Assembly (NCBI GenBank): GCA_001544595.2
Contig: FCOH02000003.1
Coordinates: 62,001-126,000, forward strand
Length of the DNA stretch: 64,000 nucleotides
Source of the DNA: Caballeronia peredens
Lineage (GTDB): Bacteria; Pseudomonadota; Gammaproteobacteria; Burkholderiales; Burkholderiaceae
Reading direction: 5' to 3'
The notes under the pieces were generated by a model. It ran no database searches and had not been told where the DNA came from. It saw only the letters and a program-made list of their open reading frames with translations. The position numbers and the translations under genes were made by a program. Shown here piece after piece: positions 15,367 to 22,328 of this stretch. Numbering within the stretch: the stretch's first letter is position 1; each line of letters starts with the position of its first letter.

Positions 15367-16752
15367 CTACGCGCCCGCCGCGCGTGCGTCGCCCGGATCG
15401 GCGATAGCCTGTTTGTCGCCGTCGGATGGCGCCGCTTCCGGCGTCACCGTCGATTCGCGCGCGAGCGGCGCTATCGCATGCAGCGGCACCACCGGTTGCG
15501 CACGCGCGTTCACGCCGGCCGGGCTCGGCTCGTTGTCGTGGATCAGCGCGCGAATGCGCGGATAGATCTGCCGCTCCCAGCGTTTGCCGTTGAAGACGCC
15601 ATAATGCCCGACGCCCGTCTGCACGTGATGCGCCTTCAGATATGGCCTCAGCCGGTCGCACAGATCCTGCGCCGCGAGCGTCTGGCCGACGGCGCAGATG
15701 TCGTCGCGTTCGCCCTCGACCGTGAAGAGCGCCGTGCGCCGGATCGCCGACGGATCGACCTTGCGACCGCGCACTTCGAGCTGCCCGAGCGGCAGCGCGT
15801 GACGCTGGAATACGGTGTCGACGGTTTCGAGGTAGAACTCGGCGGTCAGATCCATCGTCGCGAAGTATTCCTCGTAGAAATCGCGAATCGCGTCCGCATG
15901 AGCGGGATCGCCTTTCGCGCGCTGATAGTGCATGTCGGCGAACGATTCGACATGGCGCGCGAGATTCATCGACATGAACGCGCCCAGTTGCACGAAGCCC
16001 GGATACACCCGCCTGCACGCGCCCGCGAAACCGAACGGCACGACGCCGATCAGATTGCGCTCGAACCATTCGATCGGCTTGCTCTTCGCCAGCTCGTTGA
16101 CGCGCGTCGGGTTCACGCGCGTGTCGATCGGACCGGCCATGAGCGTCATGCTCGCGGGCTCGGCGGGATCGGCGTCCTCGGCCATCAGCGCCACGGCCGA
16201 CAGCGCCGCGACGGTCGGCTGGCAGACCGCCAGCAAATGCGCGCCCGGCCCGATCGTGCCGATGAAATCGATGATGTGCTGCACGTATTCGTCGAAACCG
16301 AAGCGCCCGTGCAGCAGCGAGACATCGCGCGGATTGCGCCAGTCGGTGATATAGACATCGTGATCGGCGAGCATCGTGCGCACCGTGCCGCGCAGGAGCG
16401 TGGCGAAATGGCCGGACATCGGCGCGATGACGAGCACGCGCGGCTGCACGATCGCGCGGTCGTCCTTGCGGAAGTGCAACAGATCGCAAAAGGGTGTCCG
16501 CGCCGCGACCTGCTCCACGATGCGCACCGGCTGGCCTTCGACTTCCACTTCATCGATGCCGAAGGCCGGCCGCGCATGCGTGAGCCCCGCGAGCGCGATC
16601 AACTCGCAGCCCGCCGCGAGATCACGGCCCCGCGGCGTGCCGGCGAAGTCCTGCCACTGCCGCAACGCGCCCTCGATGAGCGCGGCGGCGTGGCGCATCG
16701 GCAGCATCGAATCGGACCAGGCCTGATAGCCCGCGTACGCAAATGGATTCAT
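15367..16752 (-). CDS. phaZ: Intracellular polyhydroxyalkanoate depolymerase
   Basis: 461 residues. The alpha/beta-hydrolase fold carries AVCQPT with C177 in place of a serine nucleophile, as in the intracellular Ralstonia-type depolymerases, plus upstream signatures YITDWRNPRDV and PMSGHFATLLRGTV. It would release 3-hydroxybutyrate units from storage granules. There is no signal peptide, consistent with action on intracellular polymer. The gene is read from a leftward sigma-54 promoter at 16800-16816, implying mobilisation of PHA under nitrogen or related control. A phasin gene lies 4 kb to the right. Confidence 0.92.
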   Translation of the reverse strand: MNPFAYAGYQAWSDSMLPMRHAAALIEGALRQWQDFAGTPRGRDLAAGCELIALAGLTHARPAFGIDEVEVEGQPVRIVEQVAARTPFCDLLHFRKDDRAIVQPRVLVIAPMSGHFATLLRGTVRTMLADHDVYITDWRNPRDVSLLHGRFGFDEYVQHIIDFIGTIGPGAHLLAVCQPTVAALSAVALMAEDADPAEPASMTLMAGPIDTRVNPTRVNELAKSKPIEWFERNLIGVVPFGFAGACRRVYPGFVQLGAFMSMNLARHVESFADMHYQRAKGDPAHADAIRDFYEEYFATMDLTAEFYLETVDTVFQRHALPLGQLEVRGRKVDPSAIRRTALFTVEGERDDICAVGQTLAAQDLCDRLRPYLKAHHVQTGVGHYGVFNGKRWERQIYPRIRALIHDNEPSPAGVNARAQPVVPLHAIAPLARESTVTPEAAPSDGDKQAIADPGDARAAGA

Positions 16753-16799
16753 TTCTTTTCACGCGGACGTCGCATGCACCACGAAGAGTACGAAAACAA

Positions 16800-16816
16800 G
16801 GCAATAGCTATGCCAA
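16800..16816 (-). promoter_or_regulatory. Sigma-54 (-24/-12) promoter for the PHA depolymerase gene
   Basis: On the minus strand the sequence is TTGGCATAGCTATTGCC. The GG and GC dinucleotides are separated by exactly 10 bases, matching the RpoN consensus TGGCAC-N5-TTGC with two differences. Transcription would start near 16790, leaving a leader of about 38 bases before the ATG at 16752. Confidence 0.78.
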
Positions 16817-16862
16817 TCGACGACGCGATCGGCGTTGCGGCTGTCGTCGCGCGTTCCGTCGA

Positions 16863-16879
16863 TTGGCATGGCCTTTGCA
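16863..16879 (+). promoter_or_regulatory. Sigma-54 (-24/-12) promoter for the GST gene
   Basis: TTGGCATGGCCTTTGCA has GG and GC exactly 10 bases apart and matches TGGCAC-N5-TTGC with a single change in the -24 element. It is the mirror image of the promoter at 16800-16816; the two -24 elements are about 50 bases apart. Transcription would start near 16890, about 97 bases before the GST start. Confidence 0.78.
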
Positions 16880-16986
16880 CCGTTCCCGGCGGCGAGCGCA
16901 ATTTGCCGCGCTTTGGTGCGGGCACGCACCGGAGCGTGCACGGACTGCGCGCCGACCGCCCTGAGCCGACGTGCGAGGAGACTTCC

Positions 16987-17640
16987 ATGGCGAATGCCAC
17001 GCTCACCATCAGCAGCAAGAACTATTCGTCCTGGTCGCTGCGCGGCTGGCTGCTCGTGAAGTTCAGCGGCATGCCGTTCGAAGAAGTCGCCATGCCCGCC
17101 GACGATCCCGGCGCACGCGCCGAATTGCTGCTGTTGTCGCCGTCGATTCTCGTGCCGTGCCTCTTTCACGACGGCATCAAGGTATGGGACACGCTCGCGA
17201 TCGCCGAGTATCTGAACGAAGTCTGCCCGGACGCCGGCCTGCTGCCGCGCGAGCGGGCCGAACGCGCGCATTGCCGCGCGATCTGCGGCGAAATGCACTC
17301 GGGCTTCGCCGCGCTGCGCTCCGCCTTGCCGATGAACCTCAAGGCGCACTTTCCCGGCTTCAAGGTCTGGGCACGGGCGCAGACGGACATCGAGCGCATC
17401 GTGACGATCTGGCACGAGTGCCTCGCGCAGTACGGCGGGCCGTATCTGTTCGGCGAACGAACGTGCGCCGATGCGATGTTCGCGCCCGTCGTCACGCGCT
17501 TCGTGACCTACGACGTGAAGCTCGACGCCGATATCGTCGCGTATGGCGAGCGCATCCTGGCGATGCCCGAGATGCGCCAATGGATCGCCGACGCGCAGCG
17601 CGAGGCCGAAGAGATCGACGAACTGGACATCGAGTTCTGA
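16987..17640 (+). CDS. Glutathione S-transferase family protein
   Basis: 217 residues. The N-terminal thioredoxin-like domain has SSWSLRGWLLVKFSGMPFEEV, with the Ser cluster near residue 14 that can activate glutathione, and the usual PSILVPCLF and VWDTLAIAEYLNE glutathione-binding elements. An all-helical C-terminal domain follows. Cytoplasmic. The ATG at 16987 has GAGGAG in front. It diverges from phaZ under a paired sigma-54 promoter, an unusual control for a GST and a hint that it works in the same nutritional response; substrate unknown. Confidence 0.9.
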   Translation: MANATLTISSKNYSSWSLRGWLLVKFSGMPFEEVAMPADDPGARAELLLLSPSILVPCLFHDGIKVWDTLAIAEYLNEVCPDAGLLPRERAERAHCRAICGEMHSGFAALRSALPMNLKAHFPGFKVWARAQTDIERIVTIWHECLAQYGGPYLFGERTCADAMFAPVVTRFVTYDVKLDADIVAYGERILAMPEMRQWIADAQREAEEIDELDIEF

Positions 17641-17721
17641 AGCTGCTTTCGCGAGCGCGCGCGGCGAGTTTTCCTTTCCGTCATCCGTGAACCATACTGA
17701 ATGACGTAGGAGGAAACCGCC

Positions 17722-18432
17722 ATGGAACTTTCGCGCGATCCGGCCGCGGCGAGCAGGCGAGTCGTCGCGCCGACACTGCACGTCCGCCTGACCGACGCCG
17801 ACGCCATTCCCTTCCCCACGCGCACGATCGAGCGCGGCGACGCGCTCTACTGCGCCGGCGAGCCGTTGCGCAGCCTCTATACGGTGCAAAGCGGCTGCTT
17901 CAAGACCGTCGCTACCTTCCCCGGCACCGACGACGCCAACACGCCGCACACGCAGGTCACAGGCTTTCACCTGCCGAACGAGACGCTCGGCCTCGACGGC
18001 GTGTGCACGGCGCGGCACGAAAGCGATGCCGTCGCGCTGGAGGCGAGCGTCGTGCGCATCATGCCGGTCGGCATCCTGGAGCCGCTGTGTCGCGAGTACG
18101 CGGCGATGCAGCACGAACTGCTCGCGATCATGAGCGCCGAAATCGTGCGCGCGTCGCGGCTCGCGCTGATGCTCGGCACGATGCCGGCGCGCGAGCGCGT
18201 GGCCGCCTTCCTGCTCGACTTCTTCGAACGTTTCGACGCGAGCATGGCGTCGTCGGGCGAACAGGCAACCGATCTGCTGCTGCCGATGACGCGCGCCGAT
18301 ATCGGCAGCTATCTCGGGCTCGAACTCGAAACCGTGAGCCGCATGCTGTCGAAGCTGCAGCGCGAGGGCGCGATCGGGCTCAACGGACGCCAGGTGCGCA
18401 TCGTCGATCGCGCGATACTCGCGCACAACTGA
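17722..18432 (+). CDS. Crp/Fnr-family transcriptional regulator
   Basis: 236 residues: cyclic-nucleotide-type beta roll (ERGDALYCAGEPLRSLYTVQSG), long dimerisation helix, and an HTH with the Fnr-type recognition segment LELETVSRMLSKLQREGAI, including the ExxSR residues that read TTGAT half-sites. The N-terminus lacks the cysteine cluster of oxygen-sensing Fnr, so a [4Fe-4S] switch is not expected from this sequence. The ATG has AGGAGG in front. A TTGAC-N4-ATCAA box 2.3 kb away, before the phasin and a small membrane protein, is a plausible target. Confidence 0.9.
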   Translation: MELSRDPAAASRRVVAPTLHVRLTDADAIPFPTRTIERGDALYCAGEPLRSLYTVQSGCFKTVATFPGTDDANTPHTQVTGFHLPNETLGLDGVCTARHESDAVALEASVVRIMPVGILEPLCREYAAMQHELLAIMSAEIVRASRLALMLGTMPARERVAAFLLDFFERFDASMASSGEQATDLLLPMTRADIGSYLGLELETVSRMLSKLQREGAIGLNGRQVRIVDRAILAHN

Positions 18433-18447
18433 CGAACGATCGAGAAC

Positions 18448-19437
18448 TCACGCGTGCATGGTGAGGACCGCTGCGCCGGTCAGCCGTCCTTCGCGCAGAT
18501 CGGCGAGCGCCCGATTCGCCTCGGCGAGCGGATAGCAGCGCGTGTGCATGTCCAGATGAAACTCCCCGGCGACGCGCATGAACGCGCGTCCGTCTTCGCG
18601 CGTCAGATTCGCCACCGACATGACGCGCCGTTCGCCCCACAGCAGATTGTAGGGAAACGAAGGAATGTCGCTCATGTGAATGCCGCCGCACACCACGGCC
18701 CCGCCCTTCGCGACCGCCTTGAGCGCGGCGGGCACGAGCGCGCCGGCCGGCGCGAAGATCAGCGCGGCGTCGAGTTCGTCGGGCGGCGTCTCGTCGCTGC
18801 CGCCCGCCCAGTGCGCGTTCAGGTCGAGCGCGAGGCGCTGGGCGTCGACATCGCCGGGACGCGTGAACGCATAGACCGCGCGTCCCTGATGCCGCGCCAC
18901 CTGCGCGACGATATGCGCGGCCGCGCCGAAACCATAGATGCCGATGCGCTGCGCGTCGCCCGCCATCGCGAGCGTGCGATAGCCGATCAGACCCGCGCAT
19001 AGCAGCGGCGCCGCTTCCACGTCAGAGTAGCGCGCCGGCAACGGCAGACAGTAACGCGCATCCGCGACGACGCGCTCCGCATAACCGCCATCGATCGTAT
19101 AGCCCGTGAAGCCGGGCGAATCGCACAGATTCTCGCGGCCCGTCGCGCAGAAGCGGCAGCGCCCGCACGTCTGCCCGAGCCACGGCACGCCGACACGATC
19201 GCCCGGCCTGAACTCCGTCACGCCGGCGCCGGCTTCCGAGACCGTCCCGACGATTTCATGGCCGGGAACGAGCGGCCGCTTCGGATGCGCGAGTTCGCCA
19301 TCGACGACATGCAGATCCGTGCGGCACACGCCGCACGCATGCACATCGATCAGCACCTCGCCCGCGCGCGGCGACGGATCGGGCAAGTCGAGCGCCTGCA
19401 GATGCGGGGCGCTGCCGTCGAAGACCATTGCACGCAT
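18448..19437 (-). CDS. Zinc-dependent alcohol dehydrogenase family protein
   Basis: 329 residues. Catalytic-zinc ligands are visible in CGVCRTDLHVVDG and GHEIVG, and the structural zinc in CGRCRFCATGRENLC. A Rossmann-like segment reads IGIYGFGAAAHIVAQVA. The family oxidises alcohols or reduces aldehydes with NAD(P); this subgroup is often seen with anaerobic or microaerobic regulators. The ATG at 19437 has GGGAGA in front; an upstream extension has no support. It converges on the Crp/Fnr gene with 15 bases between stops. Confidence 0.9.
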   Translation of the reverse strand: MRAMVFDGSAPHLQALDLPDPSPRAGEVLIDVHACGVCRTDLHVVDGELAHPKRPLVPGHEIVGTVSEAGAGVTEFRPGDRVGVPWLGQTCGRCRFCATGRENLCDSPGFTGYTIDGGYAERVVADARYCLPLPARYSDVEAAPLLCAGLIGYRTLAMAGDAQRIGIYGFGAAAHIVAQVARHQGRAVYAFTRPGDVDAQRLALDLNAHWAGGSDETPPDELDAALIFAPAGALVPAALKAVAKGGAVVCGGIHMSDIPSFPYNLLWGERRVMSVANLTREDGRAFMRVAGEFHLDMHTRCYPLAEANRALADLREGRLTGAAVLTMHA

Positions 19438-20066
19438 CGGCGTGTCTCCCTGGTTTATTGCATGCCGCGTTCTGAATCCGATATTGCGACGCAGCACACG
19501 ACGTACGAACGGCGGCTGACGCGCGAGCGCTTCGCGATGTCGTGGGGCGGCCGCAAGCCGGCGTGGTGCAGCGATGCACGAACAACGCGCGCATGCAGGC
19601 GTGACATCCGTTACGTTGACGCACTGCATGACCACGGCGCGAGCGATCTCGAAGATGCGACGAAATGCCTTCGAAGCTTGTCGCGGAAGCGTCAGATTGT
19701 CATACTAAACTTCAGTCAGAACACGAACGTCGGGTCAGCGCAGCGATGACTTGCATCGGCATCGGACTTGCTTTATCGATATGATCGTCGTCGCTGTTGC
19801 GACGCGGCAAGACGTCCGATAGCGCTTCGCTTTCCGAACGCTCCGGCGATGAAACTTGTTGCATGCGGCGCGATTAAACTTATTGCCCTTGCGCCGTTCG
19901 AACCCGACGTTACGGCCATCGCCGGCCGTGTCACAAGCCCAAACAATACGCGCGGCGAAACGCCCGAAGCCACGTCTTCGAGACGCCGCCCCTCATTCGA
20001 CGACGCTCATGGCCGGTACGAAAGTGCCGAGCGTCACGTCCATTGAATCGTTTCATGGAGGATGAC
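19438..20066. other. Long intergenic stretch before the 124-residue protein gene
   Basis: About 630 bases. It must hold the leftward dehydrogenase promoter and the rightward promoter of the next gene, but no clean promoter, operator or RNA element could be fixed. A short hairpin (CGTCGC-TGTT-GCGACG) lies near 19787. Open frames here lack ribosome-binding sites and recognisable content. Confidence 0.35.
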
Positions 20067-20441
20067 ATGCGTATCACCGTCAAGCTGGATGGATTCGAAG
20101 GCGCCCAATCCGCGGCCTACGCCATTCTGTGGCTCGACAAGGAAACACGCCGCTGGTCGCGCGAGGGTCATCAGGCCGTCGACGTGCCCGACTGGGGCGG
20201 CCTGCGCGCGGGATCGAACGGCACGATGATCTGCGGGCAGCGCGTCGAGGAACCGATCTGCGTGCTCGAACGCCTCGATTTCGACTCGCCCGGCGGCCCG
20301 TGCGAAGGCCTCGCCGGACGCGTGCTGTGGTATGCGGATGGCACGGGCGTTCACAGCACCGGGCGCTGGCATGTGCAGTGCATCGACCGCGAGCAGATCA
20401 AGGCCGAGCACGGCGTGTTCGCGGGAGAGGAGGACAGCTGA
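20067..20441 (+). CDS. Hypothetical protein, 124 residues
   Basis: Not recognised. It begins MRITVKLDGFEGAQSAAYAIL and is Trp/Gly/Asp rich in the middle (DVPDWGGLRAGSNGTM), with three Cys residues and no signal peptide or membrane segment. The start is well supported: GGAGGA lies four bases before the ATG at 20067. It is convergent with a small membrane protein gene and lies between PHA- and Fnr-related genes. A small soluble enzyme accessory or regulator is possible; nothing in the sequence decides. Confidence 0.65.
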   Translation: MRITVKLDGFEGAQSAAYAILWLDKETRRWSREGHQAVDVPDWGGLRAGSNGTMICGQRVEEPICVLERLDFDSPGGPCEGLAGRVLWYADGTGVHSTGRWHVQCIDREQIKAEHGVFAGEEDS

Positions 20442-20456
20442 AGCGCTGCGAACGTG

Positions 20457-20648
20457 TCAGGGCTCGTCGCTCGGAAAAGGCGTGAGCATCACGACGAACG
20501 ACGCAGCCCCGACCAGAATGGCGAGCACGCCGTAGTACGTGACGGCGTTCTCGTCGAACAGCAGGCCGCGCAGCGCCGCATGGATGCCGCCCAGCGTGAC
20601 GAACACGGCGCCCAGCGCCGCGACGATGCGCCCCTCACCTTTGATCAT
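20457..20648 (-). CDS. Small inner-membrane protein, 63 residues
   Basis: Two hydrophobic segments, IVAALGAVFVTLGGIHAAL (about residues 8-26) and YYGVLAILVGAASFVVML (about 38-56), joined by a short polar loop, suggest a hairpin in the inner membrane. The ATG at 20648 is preceded by GGGAG at usable spacing. No family recognised. It lies 97 bases from a TTGAC-N4-ATCAA box, so oxygen- or Crp/Fnr-linked expression is possible. Confidence 0.6.
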   Translation of the reverse strand: MIKGEGRIVAALGAVFVTLGGIHAALRGLLFDENAVTYYGVLAILVGAASFVVMLTPFPSDEP

Positions 20649-20980
20649 GATGTGCTCCCGACCGTCAGGCGGCCCGGCCGCTCGCGCGGTCATGCGCTGC
20701 CCTGCCGCCATGCTTCCATGGTCGTTGCGGTGTCGCAGCACGCATTGACGTGCATCAATCGTCGAACAAGCTGCCGGCCAGCGGCGCGATGAGACCGCCC
20801 GTTCTGGTGTTTTCCCTTGCCCCATCTTCGCGGTTTATATTGGTAGTATCAGGTGCCGGGTGCGCATCGGCGTGGATTGCGCATGCACGGCGTTTGCTGC
20901 CCGGCAATCCGCGCCGTCGGTGCGTGACGGACGACGGATCACGGAGCGCGTACTCGAACGAACGAATCTGGGGAGGCACG
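20649..20980. promoter_or_regulatory. Divergent control region between small membrane protein and phasin genes
   Basis: 332 bases. It carries an Fnr/Anr-type box at 20745-20758 and the phasin ribosome-binding site (GGGGAGG, about 20970-20976). An AT-rich patch near 20830-20850 is the likely core promoter of the phasin, but no pair of hexamers is convincing. Confidence 0.45.
20745..20758. promoter_or_regulatory. Fnr/Anr-type box
   Basis: TTGACGTGCATCAA differs from the TTGAT-N4-ATCAA consensus at one position, and the flanking A and T extend the symmetry. It lies 97 bases before the small membrane protein start and 222 bases before the phasin start. A Crp/Fnr regulator with an Fnr-type recognition helix is encoded nearby at 17722-18432. 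Confidence 0.6.
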
Positions 20981-21403
20981 ATGAATCAAAATTTCAGCGA
21001 TCCGTTCAGCCAGTTTGCCGCGATGTTCCAGCAGTATCAGCTTCCCGGGTTCGACGTCACGGCCATCATGGAGTCGCGGCGCAAGGACGTCGAAGCGCTC
21101 GCGGCGACCAACCGCGTCGCGTTCGGCGGCATGGAGGCATTGCGTGACAAGCAGGTCGAAATCCTGCGCCGGACCTTGAGCGAACTGGAAACCATCGCCA
21201 AACAGTTCGCCACTTCGTCCACTCAACCGCCCTTCAACGCCAACGACGTCGTGCAGCGCGCGCTTCATAACGCGCTCGCCGACATGCAGGACATCGCGCG
21301 CACGACCCAGCAGACTCAGGCCGAAGCCTACGCGCTCGTCAGCAAGCGCATGGAAGACGCGCTGAAGGAACTCAAGGCAACGATCGAGAAACCTCAGACC
21401 TAG
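20981..21403 (+). CDS. Phasin family protein
   Basis: 140 residues, mostly amphipathic helix. The pattern FAAMFQQYQLPGFDVTAIMESRRKDVEAL and the FGGMEALRDKQVEILRR heptads match PHA granule-associated phasins. These coat storage granules and control their size and access by synthase and depolymerase. GGGGAGG precedes the ATG. Together with phaZ at 15.4-16.8 kb it makes this a carbon-storage neighbourhood; no PHA synthase lies in the window. Confidence 0.9.
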   Translation: MNQNFSDPFSQFAAMFQQYQLPGFDVTAIMESRRKDVEALAATNRVAFGGMEALRDKQVEILRRTLSELETIAKQFATSSTQPPFNANDVVQRALHNALADMQDIARTTQQTQAEAYALVSKRMEDALKELKATIEKPQT

Positions 21404-21484
21404 CCTCACGCCTTATCGGTCAGGCGACGAGGCCCGGCCTCCGGCTTCGGCCAGCCGCGCACGCGCGGCACGCGGAGGTACGCC

Positions 21485-22321
21485 ATGCAATTCGATGAAT
21501 TTGCGGCGTTCGAGAAGGACGGCTGGGAGCATGTCGTCCAGCCGTACGATGATTATTTCGGAAGGCTTACCATCCAGTCGCATCCGGCGCTGCTCGATGC
21601 GCTGGGCGTCGGGCCCGGCACGCGCATGCTCGATGTCGCCGCCGGTCCCGGCTATCTCGCCGCTGCCGCCATCGAGCGCGGCGCGACGGCGACCGCAATC
21701 GATTTCTCCGCGACGATGATCGCGCACGCGCGCCAGCTTCATCCCGATGTCGAGTTTCAGTTCGCCGCGGCGGAGCATCTCCCTTTCGATGCGCAAAGCT
21801 TCGACGCGGTCGGCATCAGCTTCGGCTTGCTGCATTTTCCGGAGCCGGAACGCGCGCTCGTGGAAGCGGCCCGCGTGCTGCGCCAGGGCGGGCGCATTGC
21901 GTTCACCGCGTGGGCGCCGCCGGAGCGCGCGGTCGGCTTCGGCATGGTGCTCGACGCCGTGCAGCTTCACGGCAAACTCGATGTCGGCCTGCCGCCTTCG
22001 CCGCCATTTTTCCGTTTCAGCGATCCCGACGAATGCGTGCGCGTGCTGACCGAAGCAGGCTTCGCCGACGCGCGCGCCGCGGAAGTCGAGCAGACCTGGC
22101 ATCTCGTGCTGCCGGAAACGCCGTTCGACGGCCTGATGCACGGCGGCGTGCGCATGGCCGCGCTGCTGCGCGCGCAGTCGAAAAGCGCGCTGGCGGCGAT
22201 CGAGCAGGAAGTGAAATCACGCGCGATGGCCTACTCGCAGCGCGGCACCCAGCATGGCGCGCAGCACGGCGAACTGCTCGTGCCGATGCCGTGCGTGCTC
22301 GCGTCGGCGGTCAGGCCCTGA
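21485..22321 (+). CDS. Class I SAM-dependent methyltransferase (UbiE-like)
   Basis: 278 residues. Motif I is MLDVAAGPGYLAAAAIERG (about residue 48), the acidic residue after strand 2 is in ATAIDFSATMI, and motif II/III runs FDAVGISFGLLHFPEPERAL then ARVLRQGGRIAFTAW. The substrate is unknown: a quinone, lipid or small molecule would all fit this subgroup. It is convergent with the kinase gene, with only seven bases between stops. Confidence 0.85.
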   Translation: MQFDEFAAFEKDGWEHVVQPYDDYFGRLTIQSHPALLDALGVGPGTRMLDVAAGPGYLAAAAIERGATATAIDFSATMIAHARQLHPDVEFQFAAAEHLPFDAQSFDAVGISFGLLHFPEPERALVEAARVLRQGGRIAFTAWAPPERAVGFGMVLDAVQLHGKLDVGLPPSPPFFRFSDPDECVRVLTEAGFADARAAEVEQTWHLVLPETPFDGLMHGGVRMAALLRAQSKSALAAIEQEVKSRAMAYSQRGTQHGAQHGELLVPMPCVLASAVRP

Positions 22322-22328
22322 GCGGCGG

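Noticed and set aside
16810..16869. Large inverted repeat considered as a small-RNA or terminator hairpin
   Set aside because: The arms coincide with two correctly spaced -24/-12 promoters pointing outward, which explains the symmetry better.
19768..20046. 92-residue frame in the dehydrogenase/hypothetical intergenic region
   Set aside because: No ribosome-binding site, composition Arg/Pro-rich, no motif.
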